Notes: generated by a model not told the origin, from the letters alone. Shown: positions 1 through 10,932, numbered from the stretch's first letter. The stretch: 64,000 nt of DNA from Siphonodentalium dalli (GCA_032622095.1 CP136062.1:2228001-2292000), one strand, 5' to 3'. A program made the numbers and translations.

Positions 1-430
1 GGAGTTCTCTGTCATCGTATTTCATCCCATTCCATTGACCCGGGCTATTGTTGTCATCATATTTCACCCCATTCTGTTCATCTGGGTGCTGAATGCTGAA
101 CATTTTTAAATTTTAGAAACAATTTAAGTTTTTTCATTTTTTTCATTTTTTTTTTAATTTAGGAATTTTTTTTAATTTTTGAAGTTTTTGGAAAATTTGA
201 TTTGTTTTTGAAGTTTTTGAAGTTTTTTTAATTTTTTAAACTTTCCCATTTTTTATTTTTTTTATTTTTTGAAAACAAAGTTTTTCACTGCGAGTGTCAC
301 TTTAACATTAATCCATAGTGAGTGCCTAGTGTCACTTTAACATTCATTCATAGTGAGTGCTGGGTGTCTCTTTAACATTCAAGGCTGAAGCTACCCAACC
401 GAGATCATCATGTGATATACATGTAGATAA
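1..430 (-). repeat. T-rich and 35-bp tandem repeat, inverted copy of 53,760-54,310
   Basis: From about 110 to 270 the DNA is runs of T with GAAGTTTTTG-like units. From 286 to 385 three units of about 35 bp read GTGTCACTTTAACATTCATY. The segment then continues into GATCATCATGTGATATACATG. The same blocks occur in opposite orientation at 53,760-54,310, so this is one dispersed repeat seen twice. No coding signal is visible; the first 100 bases are unassigned. Confidence 0.7.
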
Positions 431-811
431 TATACCGTTCATAGGGAGAAGGCGGGAGTTAACCAGCCGGGTCATGTCCGGACATGCCCGACCGGCATAC
501 AAATAGACCATGGTGTAACAATATGTCTAGGCTGACCCCAAACAGGGGTACTGCAGAGAATATAGGTCATGTACTTCCGTGATGTCACAAACTGTCTATA
601 CTGCCGTCAAACAGGGTCCTTATCATCAAATGTTCAACTAGTTATCACAAAATATCACCTGTACCAAATTTCAAAAATAAATTCCAGATAACTTTTTAGA
701 AAATTCATTTTGAAATATTAGGACATCTTGATAAAACATGCTGCTGACCCATAACCCTGACGGTCATGACGGGAGCTGCGCTGGTCCTGTGCCAGTGCAT
801 ACTCGTATATA
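431..811. other. unassigned intron/intergenic DNA
   Basis: No gene or transposon end was recognised. It contains the compact palindromic motif at 470-489 discussed in the findings, and ordinary AT-rich sequence. Confidence 0.5.
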
Positions 812-970
812 TAGAGAATCTACAACTCGTCCCCATTTTATAGCGGAATTTATAAAACGTGTTCAGTAAATTAGGTCTTGACCCAGCCTTTGGTGAGGTC
901 CAGACCTAATTTACTGGACGAGTTTTGTAAATTTCGCTATAAACTGGGGACGAGTTGTAGATTCTATGTA
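812..970. repeat. foldback element with ~70-bp arms
   Basis: The left arm, starting GAATCTACAACTCGTCCCC, is matched by the inverted right arm ending GGGGACGAGTTGTAGATTC. The loop lies near 880-890, around the CCAGCCTTTGGTGAGG segment. Both ends sit in TATA-like sequence, compatible with a TA target. Half-length relatives occur at 2,072-2,140 and 32,700-32,770, so this is a dispersed MITE family. Confidence 0.8.
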
Positions 971-1394
971 TTAGATGATCCAAAACCTCGTAAAAACCTA
1001 CGTAAATCAACAAATGGGGCGCGAAACTAACATCGGCTTCTATAAGGCATACGATGACGTTTTACGTAACTATGCCCGCGTAAACAAATAGTCCCAGATA
1101 AATAAAGACCATTTGACGTATTTAATGCCGTATATTAATAAAAATAACTTTTCAAACTCTTCATTCATTATAGTTTGTTGGAAAAATATTGGAAGCCATG
1201 GTATTTTGAGACGTAGCGTGCGGAATGTAAACAGACGACAAACCGGAAGTCAAAGGTCACCTGGCACTATTTCCTGTTATTAAACGAAGGTTTAATATCA
1301 CAATTTATAGAACGAGTTTATTGAATGGAATAAGGGTAGGATCATGTAACAAATAAGATATTGCACTCGGGTACAAGGTCAAGATAAATATTGC
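971..1394. other. unassigned DNA
   Basis: No open frame with domain character and no repeat boundary was recognised. The right part runs into a MITE fragment. Confidence 0.5.
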
Positions 1395-1530
1395 ACGGCC
1401 TATGCATTCTCTTATACATGCCAGCCCCCCCCCCCCCCCCCCCCCCACGAGAGACTCGCATATATAAGAGAATGCATTGGCACAGGGTTTTCGCCAAAAA
1501 ATCAGGAAGCTCGAGTCATGGAAGGGTTAA
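1395..1530. mobile_element. TTAA-MITE family pB-2, fragment with poly-C loop
   Basis: Inverted arms TGCATTCTCTTATA and TATATAAGAGAATGCATTGG flank a run of about 22 C. The right end, GGAAGCTCGAGTCATGGAAGGGTTAA, is the family terminus with TTAA at 1527-1530. The left terminus is not recognisable. It lies 38 bp upstream of a lectin exon acceptor. Confidence 0.7.
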
Positions 1531-1567
1531 CCTAAATCTATCCATATTACATCGAATGTCTTTACAG

Positions 1568-1732
1568 ACTATACTTACAACAGTCGGTTTGATGTGTGGT
1601 ACAGAATTGGGATCAAGTATAAGCAAACATGGCGCCAAAGCAAGATCCTGTGTGAATGTGAACGAGGTCATCTGTTCGAGGTTAAGAACCGAGAGATGCT
1701 GGATTGGTTGATCGGCGTTATTGCATATAATG
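1568..1732 (+). CDS. C-type lectin-like domain, N-terminal half (gene 1)
   Basis: The exon lies between TTTACAG and GTGAGT; it is 165 nt and phase 1 at both ends. After the split codon it encodes 54 residues including TWRQSKILCECERGHLFEV and EMLDWLIGVIAYN. W-x2-S-x3-C followed by GHL-x-V and a WL segment is the alpha1/alpha2 and beta2 pattern of C-type lectin domains (CTLD), which in the family sits at the extracellular ligand-binding surface. The usual extra Cys before the first Tyr is absent (WYRIGIKY). An adjacent paralogous exon at 32,390-32,554 differs at only four of 165 positions. The ATG-initiated frame that overlaps it is a shadow: the lectin frame is the one that joins in phase to the next exon. 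Confidence 0.8.
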
Positions 1733-1844
1733 GTGAGTATATGCTGGAGGGGGGCATATTATTGTTAGAGTGATTGATTAGTTGATCAGAATTATTGTAT
1801 ATACATGTGGGTATTGATGGTGGCTCTATAGTGCAGTAAGTCCT

Positions 1845-2010
1845 GGAACTATATATAGATCATGTCACGAATCTCTACTCTGGCTACGCCCGTAGTGATA
1901 ATATTCCACCAGTTCAAAGTCTGTGCACGTTTTTAGTGTTATAACAGGAAACTTTATAACATTGATATAAAAAGATAAGTGAAACAACATTTCTGGGTCT
2001 AGAATTTGTG
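1845..2010 (+). repeat. dispersed repeat ('GAATCTCTACT' family)
   Basis: A segment with CACGAATCTCTACTCTGGC, then a GTTCAAAG... and TATAACATTG block. Recognisable relatives occur at 2,995-3,170 (inverted), 16,720-16,870 and 29,740-29,890. Function unknown, ends not resolved. Confidence 0.6.
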
Positions 2011-2071
2011 TGTCAAATTATTTCGAAGTCAAAAGTAAATTGTCTTTTGGATCAAGTAATAAATATAATCT

Positions 2072-2262
2072 TCAACTCGTCCCCAGTTTATAGCGAAACT
2101 TACAAATTTTTCGTCCAGTAAATTAGGTCTGAATCTCGCCAGGAGGTGCCAAGTGAACTTTTTTTTTTATTTCGTTATAATGAAATAAGATTTCGATGTA
2201 TGACATCAAATAAGATTTCGTTATAAAGAAATATTTGATAATAGTGAGACAACGCAGTGTGT
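2072..2262 (+). repeat. repeat with TTTCGTTATAACGAAA-like units
   Basis: It begins with half of the 812-970 foldback (ACTCGTCCCCAGTTTATAGC) and continues into repeats of ATTTCGTTATAATGAAATAAG. The same arrangement follows the paralogous lectin exon at 32,700-32,930, so it was duplicated with the gene. A related patch lies at 34,650-34,730. Confidence 0.7.
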
Positions 2263-2816
2263 ATAATTCATTGTGAGTTAATTATCAGCGTTATTGCATA
2301 TACAGGTGGGTATTCATGGGACCAGGGTTCATGTTGACATAGGCCAAATTGGCCAATGGCCTATTCTTTTCAAAATAAATTTCAAGTCTTTTTTTAAACC
2401 CAAAAGCGGAAATCTAATTCAAAAACCCAAATTGATTTTGTAACAGGAGCGACAAGAAAATCAAATTTATACTGATTATCCGGTGATTGATTAGGTGATA
2501 CAGCTTATTGTGTAAAAAAATGTACTCATATCAGCGCATTATCAAATAATGGGCCACCAAATGCATTAAACAGTAATGAGGATTAACACTAATGAATCCT
2601 ATGTCTACAATGAGGCTAAATGGTAGATTTTGGGTATTGGTATATTGTCAAGTAACAATTAAAGAAGTCTGGACACGGTATTTGAAGATATGGACATAAT
2701 TATATAGAATTTTAGATGTTAAAAAAAAATATTCACAAACTGTGATACCAGAAAATGGGGATTTAATTTGGCCAGTTTTTTTTATTTGGCCAAAAAAATC
2801 AGAATTGACCAAAAGA

Positions 2817-2957
2817 TTATGGTGATGATGATGATGATGAGGATACTGGTGGTGATGATGATGATCATCATCATGATGGATGATGATGATGATGGATGAT
2901 GATGATGGTGATGATGATGATGGTGATGATGATGATGGTCATGAGGATGATGGTGTT
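2817..2957 (+). repeat. (ATG/GAT)n microsatellite
   Basis: About 140 bp of near-pure GAT trinucleotides with occasional GGT units. It generates spurious poly-Asp, poly-Met and poly-His frames on the two strands. Confidence 0.95.
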
Positions 2958-2994
2958 GACGACAACGATAAAAATGCGGATACACGACTCTATG

Positions 2995-3175
2995 GCAATG
3001 ATCACACCCATAAGGACTATAGAAATATGTTTCCCGCGTGGCATGTTCAAAGTTATAAATTTCCCCGTCAAAACAGGTCAGAATATCAAAAAGTTCGCAG
3101 GTTTTTGAACTGGTGGAATATGATATCTAAGGGCGTAGCCAGAGTAGACATGGCACGATCTAGTTTAAGAAAATG
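2995..3175 (-). repeat. inverted copy of the 1,845-2,010 repeat
   Basis: Read on the - strand it carries GCTACGCCCTTAGATATCAT, CCACCAGTTCAAAAACC and the TATAAC... block in the same order as 1,845-2,010 and 29,740-29,890. Confidence 0.6.
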
Positions 3176-3559
3176 ACTAAAGAGTCTCTGGTTAGAATTC
3201 ACCCGCCCTTGTAGACCGAAACTGAATTGATCGCGGCACCCATCCAATTTGAATTTGAATTTTCCAACTGGTTAGAAATTTCCAATCTAATTATAAATGT
3301 CCATATGGTATAAACTAATCATACATAATGTGTGTTATATATGTAACGAGATACACAAGTATGTAGCTAAATCTACGTATGACATTGCAGCCATATATCC
3401 CATATAGAAGACGCGACACTTGGAATCAAAACGCTATCTAAAGATTTACTTCTCCGCCAATTTGGTTCGAGTCTCAATAGTTATCATTCTAGGTAAATGA
3501 CTGTCTTGGCTGCATTGGTGACAGTTCGAACCTCTCGTAATTATACATATTGTAGCAAT

Positions 3560-4165
3560 CCACACACTGTCAAAAAAAATATTCTTATTTTGAGAGAAAA
3601 AAACTTAAAATAAGAAATATTATCCTGTGAGTATTCCTAGAAAATGTTCTTACATCAAATTTTCTAATATTCAGAAAATTGATTTCTTATAGAAATTATA
3701 ATTATAATTATGATAATATTTTTCATTTTTAAAGAAAGGATCCATTAGTTTTCTCATGGTTTCTTAATAAAAGAACAAATTCTTAAATCCGTGAAAGTAA
3801 TTTTCTCATAATCTAGAAAAAGGTAATAAATTATTTCTGATCAGTAAGAAATTATTTCTTAAATCGTAGAAAGTCATTTTCGCGGTACCTAGAAAAAGGT
3901 AAGAACTAATTTCTTAAATGTCAAGAAATTATTTTCTCACAAGACTAGAAAACTAGAAAATACTAGAAAATTTAGGAGTATACTTATAAAATTTTCTTGT
4001 TCTTATTTCTAGAAAATAGATGTCTTCAATTTAGAATTTTTTCCTAATACGTTATGACCTACTTTCCAGACAAAAGTAAGAAAGACATTCTCAAATGTCT
4101 AGAAGTATAAGATGTTTTTCTTGCAATTTCTAACAATTAGAAAAGATCATTTCTTATAGCTAGAC
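3560..4165. repeat. AT-rich block with many CTAGAAAA motifs
   Basis: About 600 bp of AT-rich sequence in which TCTTA and CTAGAAAA recur, bounded by CACTGTC on the left and GACAGTC on the right. This may be a decayed MITE with a very short terminal inverted repeat, but no target duplication was confirmed. No coding potential. Confidence 0.45.
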
Positions 4166-4526
4166 AGTCGGATTCACCGACAACAGATTAGAGATCCCAG
4201 CACAAGGATGATCCCTCTAAGTGAGCATATTGATATATGTGGCAGAGGCATGTTCAAAATCTTCCCATTTTATAAGATGGTAAGTGACAATTGTTCGGAA
4301 AGACTGGCCAAGGAGGATTATTTCCGTCGCAAATTCCGGACAAAACTCAACAGTTCTTAACTCTGGCGTCAGGCAATTATCCCCCATGTTGCCATATGAC
4401 GCCATAATACTATTCACGTCATTCCCGGAAAAGGCCTCGGAATAAAGGACGTATTTTAATAGAAAAAGTCGTCATGTTGATTCATAAAACCATTTATATA
4501 TATTTCTGTACACATACTATAATCAG

Positions 4527-4527
<1 letters not shown>

Positions 4528-4559
<32 letters not shown>
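4528..4559. repeat. (TA)n microsatellite
   Basis: Uninterrupted TA dinucleotides abutting the 3' end of the reversed Helitron, so the element inserted next to or into this tract. Confidence 0.95.
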
Positions 4560-4560
<1 letters not shown>

Positions 4561-5297
4561 TAGAAGGTGACCCGACTTCGTCCGGGCTTTGACCTTGAAT
4601 TGTCCATTTTGAAGGTGAAGGTAAGGTGGGGTCACGATTTGACCCGTCCAAAACACTGACCGGACAAAAGTACCCGACAAAAGTACACGTCGAAATCCAT
4701 CCGGTTTTACCCGATTTGACCTTGAATTGATAATTTTGAAGGTCAAGGTCAGGTCGGGGTCACGATTTGACCCGTCCAAAACACACAGTGGACAAAAGTA
4801 ACCCTATGTATAAAATTTCGTCGAAATACCATCAAAATTGGCGATTTGACCTTGAATTGACCCAAGTTCAAGGTCAAGTCGCACGGGCAAATGAATATGC
4901 TGCGATTTGACCTCGAATTGATCATTTTGAAGGTCAAGGTCAGGTCGGGGTCACGACCCGACCCGCCCAAAACACTCAGTGGACAAAAGTAACCCCACGT
5001 ATCAAATTTCGTCGAAATCCCATCAAAATTCGCGATTTGACCTTGAATTTACCGATTTCAAGGTCACGTCGCACGGGCAAATGAATAGGCTTATGAGACT
5101 CCCCGGCCGAAAGTACCCACACATACCAAGTTTCATCGAAATCCCGTGATATTCGGGCGTTTGACCTTGAAATGACCCGATTTCAAGGTCAAGGTCACGT
5201 CGCACGGACAAATTAATAGGTTTATGCCGCTCCCCGGCCGAAGTACCCCCACATTCCAAGTTTCATCGAAATCCCGTGATATTCGGCCGTTTGAACA
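4560..5297 (-). mobile_element. non-autonomous Helitron, type B, reversed and 5'-truncated
   Basis: On the - strand it ends GCCCGGACGAAGTCGGGTCACC then CTTCTAG followed by T: a short GC-rich hairpin, then CTAG, then T, which is the Helitron 3' end. The body matches the type B units at 14,739-16,165, with repeated GACCTTGAAATCGGGTCAT and TTTCATCGAAATC motifs. The 5' TC terminus and CTGT-rich head are missing at about 5,297. No Rep/helicase coding. Confidence 0.75.
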
Positions 5298-5929
5298 TTA
5301 GGCTGAAAAAACTTTTTTCCGGCTCTTGTGTACCCACCACCGGAAGGAAAACATATTGTTTCCAATTTCATGCGGGGTACACAGGGGTACCCACTCCCTT
5401 TTTACCTCCAAATATGTAGTCTCACACCATTTAAGCTTGGTGGTCAGTATTACAGTTACCCTATTTTCGTTTCTGGTTCTTCTAAGTCATTCCAACTTTT
5501 GTAATAACACGAAACAGGAAGTGATCTAAAGAAAAAACCTGGAAAACCCAAAATAACACACAGCTTACATGTGCTGATCAGTAAATTATTGATTGTTTCG
5601 TCCCCAAATATTGTCTGAGGTAGCTCATTATACATGTAAACAAGTATAAAAGCATTAGTGTACCTTCCTTTCATCACAGCAAGTGTAACTTTAGATGTGT
5701 CGCATAGTATCACATGAATTTATGTCAATTATGATTTTTGAAAAAATATTAGGGCAACACCAGCTGGCAAGTAACTCTCCAACAATACAGGTATTCAGCT
5801 GAAATCCAACATGTAATTTTCATTTCCATGAGCTGAGTTCTTGGGCAAGGTACTGTGCTAAGGCCAGACTCAGGTCAAGCATTCAGACACATACATGTAC
5901 GTGTAAATAGAAACTTGAAAATAAGACGG
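5298..5929. other. unassigned intronic DNA
   Basis: No domain-bearing frame or repeat boundary recognised. A small inverted motif (GTGTACCC ... GGGTACAC) lies at about 5,328-5,382. Confidence 0.45.
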
Positions 5930-6145
5930 TCATATGCAGTCTGCAGAATAAGCTCCAAGGAGGTAGTGATGCTACCCAGCATAGTGGGCTATAGCATTAC
6001 CAAATTCACCATATGTGACCCTCATTCTGTAGCTAGTTCTCCATGGTTGGTCGAGACCAAAATAGAATGAGGTCGTCAGAGGTTGAATTTGTTGATGCTA
6101 TGCCGGGTAGTATCGCCAAATTCGCCCTCTGCAGACTTCGATCAT
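5930..6145. mobile_element. hAT-type foldback MITE, degraded
   Basis: It contains GATGCTACCCAGCATAGTGG and ACCAAATTCACC followed later by GCTATGCCGGGTAGTATCGC, the central palindrome of the foldback family best preserved at 48,643-48,896. Both outer ends are lost. Confidence 0.6.
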
Positions 6146-6610
6146 TTTGCTGATGACCAGCACATTATTTTTAGACTTGCATATATATCAAGTTATATTA
6201 TATTTTCTCTCCCTTCTTTTCACTCATCTGTTCTGATTCTGTTTATTCCTCTTAGCAGCCTTCTCCATATCTACACATTCAAGTTATATGTATGCTCGCC
6301 CAATCTTTTATCTGGGTCCCACCATCTCAAGATTCAATGGCTAATAGCGGACAAAACGACGGACACTAATGAAATACCCGAATGCTCTATACAAGGGTAT
6401 GCTCTGTATCCCCAGACACCAGACGCATAATCCATAATTATGGATTTACTAACACGGTTTTGGAAAAAAATTCACCAAAAGTTTTGAAGAATATGTCCTT
6501 ATATATATGTGTGAACATAAATTTTGATATGATGGCCTCGAGAGCTCTACCTGTTGACTTTGATAGCATTTCAGCTGTTATATTTAAACTACCAAACTCG
6601 TGGAAAATCA

Positions 6611-6815
6611 CACCATGATATTTAATTGCTCAGTCATGTTTACAGCTTGATTTTCGAAAATGAAACTACAATTGGTTCTTTGAATGCGATTCTTTCTAAA
6701 AATGGACAATTTCGTTTTTTCTAAATAAACTGTCATTCGCCATTTTTTACACCAATTTTGAACTGTTTTCAACATTGTTTGCGTATCAGTTTCTGATAAT
6801 GCAACAACAACCGGC
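6611..6815 (-). pseudogene. non-LTR retrotransposon reverse transcriptase remnant
   Basis: The - strand encodes VQNWCKKWRMTVYLEKTKLS and IFRKNRIQRTNCSFIFENQA, matching the segment of non-LTR reverse transcriptases just after the catalytic YADD box (W-C-x2-W-x-M-x-V-N-x-x-KTK-x3-F). The catalytic box is lost (VVVALSETD remains where ADD would precede) and flanking RT segments are absent. It is a dead fragment in the intron of lectin gene 1, from a different lineage than the element at 35,640-36,909. Confidence 0.6.
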
Positions 6816-7081
6816 TCAGTCCACGCTGTGGAATCACGTGGTTTCGAGTTGATGAGTATCACGCATTCAAAATGGCCGAAGCGATCGCAAACGCCACAAG
6901 AAACGAGGACAAAGGTAATAAACTAGGATAATTATATATTACTTAGCATTTTGGCAGCTACGAGCATAAGCTATACTATTTTTCAAACACGCTGATACCC
7001 CATTTGTGTCCAAACAAAGTGTATTTGCTCTAACATTCTGATTAGTAGCTGTGGAAGGTTCTTTATACCTATATATTACAG

Positions 7082-7329
7082 GTACATATACCATGCAGCA
7101 CTATATTGACGGAACAGATGAATCGATCGTTGGTGCACGTGATTGGAGGAACAGAAATGGCGAGCCATTGTGGACTGCGGCTGACATGTATCTAGAAAAT
7201 TATGGAGGAAATCAACGCTGCGCGACAATCATACACTGGCCAGCAAGTGTTCCTTGGATTGCGATGAACGATTATAACTGTGACACGGCAAACCCGGCTC
7301 AACGTCACAGCTATATTTGTGAGTTGTGA
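7082..7329 (+). CDS. C-type lectin-like domain, C-terminal half and stop (gene 1)
   Basis: The exon follows ATATTACAG; its first two bases complete a Gly codon from the previous exon. It encodes 81 residues then TGA: HYIDGTDESIVGARDWRNRN, GNQRC, WIAMNDYNCD and HSYICEL. This is the long-loop half of a C-type lectin domain: I-G-x-D-x2-x-E-like 'IDGTDES', WxG-like 'WRNRNG', then Cys-ND-Cys-ICE, giving the three remaining Cys of the two canonical disulfides. The EPN/QPD sugar- and Ca-binding motif is not present, so classical mannose or galactose binding is doubtful. The likely product is a secreted lectin-like protein. Confidence 0.85.
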
Positions 7330-7930
7330 GAACAGTCGAAACATTGGCGGCGAGATGTATCAAACTTGTGCATAATTCACACGTGTATATCTCCAGGGGA
7401 TATACACAAGCAAAACTCGGTCGTTCATTGGTCTCAGTGGCAAAGTCAAGACCTTGCCGGTGTATCCTGGTGTCGCGTTTTTATGCAATCCTTCGTCCGT
7501 GTCAGTTGATACCACACTAGTATCGGCATGCACACCGTGACCGTATAGAGTCGTTTTCATTTACCTTATAAGGTCTATCTAATTATACTAGAAATCAAGA
7601 GAAAAAACAATGTGCAAAATCCAAAATGAAAAGAGCGTCTATTTCCGACATTGAACAATTTTCTTGAAATGTAACACAACAGCAACATCGACCCGGAAAC
7701 ACAAACCGTTAATCAAATCTAACATCCGAGGTTAGTAAATGACCCAATCAAAGAATTACGCCATATATATATCAGACAATGACCAGCTATGACTACACGC
7801 ACAATTCCACAATACACATGCAGTACTTTGCATGTGCATTGCCGGAGTGTATGTCGTGGATACAGGCGTGAATATAATACCCAAGCTTCGTACATCTCAC
7901 CGCTGGTGTATTCGAATCTGTGTTCTTTCC
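7330..7930 (+). repeat. 3' flank of lectin gene 1, homologous to 40,655-41,640
   Basis: Directly after the stop, GATGTATCAAACTTGTGCAT is matched by an inverted AATACCCAAGCTTCGTACATC near 7,875-7,895, so the flank is bounded by an inverted repeat. The same order of blocks (TTCATTGG..., GTATCC..., TCAGTTGATA, then AATATGCAAAATCCAA-like and GAGGTTAG-like) recurs downstream of lectin gene 2. It probably contains the 3' UTR; no clear polyadenylation site was fixed. Confidence 0.6.
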
Positions 7931-7959
7931 TTGTGTTCGCGACCAGTAGACCACCGAGA

Positions 7960-8180
7960 CGTGACACGGGTGTCAGGACTCGAAAACCGATAACAGGCCA
8001 GGAACGGATCATCATGACGAGACCCGGGTGTCAAGACGCGAACACCGAAAACAGGCCAGGAACAGACGGCAAAGTCGTGACCCGGGTGTCAAGACTCGAA
8101 CACATACAACATGTCAGGGACAGACCCAAAACGTGACCCGGGTTTCAAGACTCGAGCACCGATAACAGGCCAGGAACAGA
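7960..8180 (+). repeat. ~57-bp tandem repeat, four units
   Basis: Four successive copies of GACCCGGGTGTCAAGACTCG followed by AACAGGCCAGGAACAGA, at about 7,961, 8,019, 8,076 and 8,132. Spacing is 56-58 bp and units diverge by several bases. Open frames across it are by-products. Confidence 0.85.
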
Positions 8181-8185
8181 CCATG

Positions 8186-8258
8186 CAAGAACATGTTTTC
8201 GGGTTTAGATTCTCACTCCAGATTCGAGTGAGAATACAAACCCGCGAACATGTTCTTG
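8186..8258. repeat. 73-bp palindrome
   Basis: CAAGAACATGTTTTCGGGTT pairs with AACCCGCGAACATGTTCTTG, and the inner TTCTCACTC pairs with GAGTGAGAA. It immediately follows the tandem repeat. Confidence 0.85.
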
Positions 8259-8802
8259 GTATGTTGGTGACCTGTCATTCGCTACGTAATGGTTAGAGCA
8301 CAAGAATTCTTTACCAGAATCAATCGAGTCGAAGACGAGATTTATTCTGGTAACACACTATTCGCGTGCTCTGGCCGACTTAGAGCACAATTGATCCCAC
8401 ATAATTCAATCAACAATAAATGTGCCATTGAGCGTGTTTTGACCACGACCTAAAATCCGTGGGCTGACCGCGATTGGACACAATAGCCGGTTAGCCACGC
8501 CCAACAACGTGATTAACATGATCGCCGTTGAATGTGAATAGATCTGTCCGAAACAACACGGACTGGTCCCACTGCGATTTGTCTGTTATGAGTTGCGTGT
8601 GCCTAACAATGGGATAATCACTGAACTATTCGTTCGTCAGCCTTTGGAATTGGTGTGCTTTACCAAAAATCAGGGAACGATTGCAACAATAGGATAGTGC
8701 TGTAACCATCAAGCACGTGGATTAGAATGCACCATCGTGATCAGACCGCGGATTCGAATGCACCCATCGTGATCAGACCGGTCGACGAACAATGACATGA
8801 GT
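8259..8802. other. unassigned intergenic DNA with small repeats
   Basis: It contains an inverted pair around 8,315-8,352 (TTACCAGAAT / ATTCTGGTAA) and a direct repeat of GCACCATCGTGATCAGACCG near 8,730-8,780. No gene seen. Confidence 0.5.
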
Positions 8803-9210
8803 GGACACCTTTCGCATAATGATCTATACTACCAACAAGAAATGCGAAAGGCTATTTTACGTCACTGGAATGTGTGTTCTTTCTATCAGTTGGCGTTTTT
8901 TCCATATCCGTAGTTACGATTACGGTCTCGACAAGCCAAGCACGGTCACGAGAACTTTGCATACACTCGTTGACCCAACCATTGTCTTTGACCAGATAAT
9001 AACATAATTAATTACAAAATAATCACGACAAACAGAAGCACATCACTTAATTACTGCGAGTGGCAAGCAGTTTGAACGGCATTATTTTCTCACAAACTTA
9101 CCAGAAGTTCCCACTTTGCTAAAATAATTTTGGACCGTCCGAAAAATGTACGACTACTACTAGCTATTCGTAATTCTTATCAGTAGTAGTTCATTATGCG
9201 AAAGGTGTCC
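8803..9210. mobile_element. 408-bp element with 20-bp terminal inverted repeats
   Basis: GGACACCTTTCGCATAATGA at 8803-8822 is perfectly inverted at 9191-9210. The interior has no coding. Flanks show no convincing target duplication, so the superfamily is unknown. Confidence 0.6.
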
Positions 9211-9239
9211 ATTTTGATGAATATAACGGACCGGATATC

Positions 9240-9395
9240 CACTTATATTATCCAGCTTGCTATGCTCCGAACGAACGCGAGTCGTCAAATGTCCCAGATT
9301 GATTGTATGCGTATTATACCAGGAAATAAAATCAATATTAATTGACAGAAGCATTTTCGCCAGAGGTCTTCGATTCATATTCATTATTCTGCTAT
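9240..9395 (+). mobile_element. pB-6 type MITE fragment
   Basis: CGTCAAATGTCCCAGATTGA and ATCAATATTAATTGACAGAA followed by GAGGTCTTCGATTCATATTC match the interior and right arm of the better copy at 33,749-34,291. The outer end is lost. Confidence 0.6.
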
Positions 9396-9502
9396 AGGGG
9401 ATTGCCCGTCAAAAACGACGGGTGACAACATGACGTGTAGGAACATCGTGTGAAGAATTAGTTTAATTTGATAATAAACGCTCTTTATGGCTAATAGTGC
9501 CT

Positions 9503-9936
9503 TTAACCCTTTACCCAACAAAACGGCCAAAAACGCCCAAATAAAGCTTCAACAGCCTAAAATATATTCGGTCTGTCTCAATAACACCATACAAATATGG
9601 ATATCATTGGAACCGGTTCATTGACCACATTGTGATGGTTACAGTTATGCCCTGTGCCAATGCATTCTCTTATATATGCGAGTCGACCATAGGTCGCCTC
9701 GCATATATAAGAGAATGCATTGGCCTAAAACAAAACAAAAATTTAACACATTTTACCATTTTTTGCTTACATTCTTAACAATTTTATAATATTTTTCTAC
9801 ATTCTTTTACAATTTTATCATTTTTAATATGTGTTAAGCCAATGCATTCTCTTATATATGCGAGGCGATCTATGGTCGACTCGCATATATAAGAGATTGC
9901 ATTGGCACAGGGCCGTTCTGTTGGGTAAAGGGTTAA
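9503..9936 (+). mobile_element. TTAA-MITE family pB-1, complete copy
   Basis: It is flanked by TTAA (9503-9506 and 9933-9936) with terminal inverted repeat CCCTTTACCCAACA. TTAA targets and CCC/GGG termini are the piggyBac pattern; the superfamily assignment is inference. Inside are two hairpins with 26-bp stems (CCAATGCATTCTCTTATATA arms), at 9,657-9,723 and 9,838-9,906, separated by an AT-rich spacer. Other copies: 29,089, 35,045, 46,174 and 58,749. Confidence 0.85.
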
Positions 9937-10197
9937 GTTACTTGAAGACAACGCCACCTATCCCGTGACATGTGTGGTGTCTCGTACCTCTGTGAACCAA
10001 ATTTCCGACATATTTTCCGAGATGATAATAAACGGTCTTTATTAATCATGTAATTTATCAATCCACCTTTAAGTCATCTGAGGTCGAAGGCTCCTATCCC
10101 ATGACATTCCCCTGGCCATGTGACCAATGTGTACCATTTCCCTACATAGATTCTAAGCGGATAAGGAAGGATCTTTTTTACTCGTTCATATGTCCCT

Positions 10198-10932
10198 TTA
10201 AGTGTCAATCCTCACCGGGCGCGAGGGCGCGATTTTTACAGCCATTTTCTGTCGTCCGTAGCTGTTCAAAGCGCGCGATTTTTATATTCACACCGAAAGC
10301 GACTGGATCACTTCGTGGCGCGCGATGAATTGGGTAGATAATCGTTTGAGTGTATGCATTAATTACAGTCAGTTCACAAATACTATGAATATGGACATTT
10401 CAATCAGAATTTGCTAAATATATGTCAAGTGGAATGGTGCACGCGCTTCCTAAATTCTCATAGCAATTGCATTGCATGCGTTTAATTGAATTTAATTCTA
10501 TAATTCCCGTTTGTGAGTTTTTTTTATCGGGGGGGGGGGGGGCAATTGTGCGCGAGGTGACTTCGAAGCTTGGAATAGATTGGCACCAAAAATTAACCAG
10601 ACGATCCTGTTATTGCGTCCAGCCAGCTCTTGCCAGGCATTTTCTCTTCTCAGTTATCAGCCTGTCGCTAAAGTCCCCCACCACTTTGTTATCGCGACGA
10701 CGAATGCATGACTGTGTCGCCTTCAAATATATGAGGGCTTTCGCACGTAAAATATCCTATTTGACAGCGACCCAATTATCCCGCTATCGACGAAGTATAA
10801 AATGATCGCGTCGTGGTCAGCGATTCAGTCGCTTGCAGTGTGAATATAAAAATCGCGCGCTTTGAACTGCTGCGGACGACAGAAAACGGCCGTTATATTC
10901 GCGCGCTTGCGTCCGGTGTAGATTGACCTTAA
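10198..10932. mobile_element. TTAA-flanked MITE, family pB-7
   Basis: TTAA at 10198-10201 and 10929-10932. The left end TTAAGTGTCAATCCTCACCG is inverted as TTAAGGTCAATCTACACCGG. Long subterminal arms (CATTTTCTGTCGTCCG..., TTCAAAGCGCGCGATTTTTA) pair at 10,238-10,305 with 10,819-10,886. A run of 12 G lies at about 10,531. No transposase. Confidence 0.75.

Larger units (their letters stand above)
1568..7329 (+). other. lectin gene 1 (3' two exons), gene span
   Basis: Two coding exons, 1568-1732 and 7082-7329, join in phase 1 across a 5.35 kb intron with GT/AG ends to give a C-type lectin-like domain ending in TGA. By comparison with the paralog at 11,578-37,396, the upstream signal/PAN exon should lie left of this window. 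Confidence 0.75.

Noticed and set aside
2782-3176. Frames rich in His, Asp or Met
   Set aside because: Products of the (ATG)n microsatellite.
3560-4165. Cluster of heat-shock elements (TTCTAGAA)
   Set aside because: Only one exact TTCTAGAA was found; the others are CTAGAAAA variants in AT-rich DNA.
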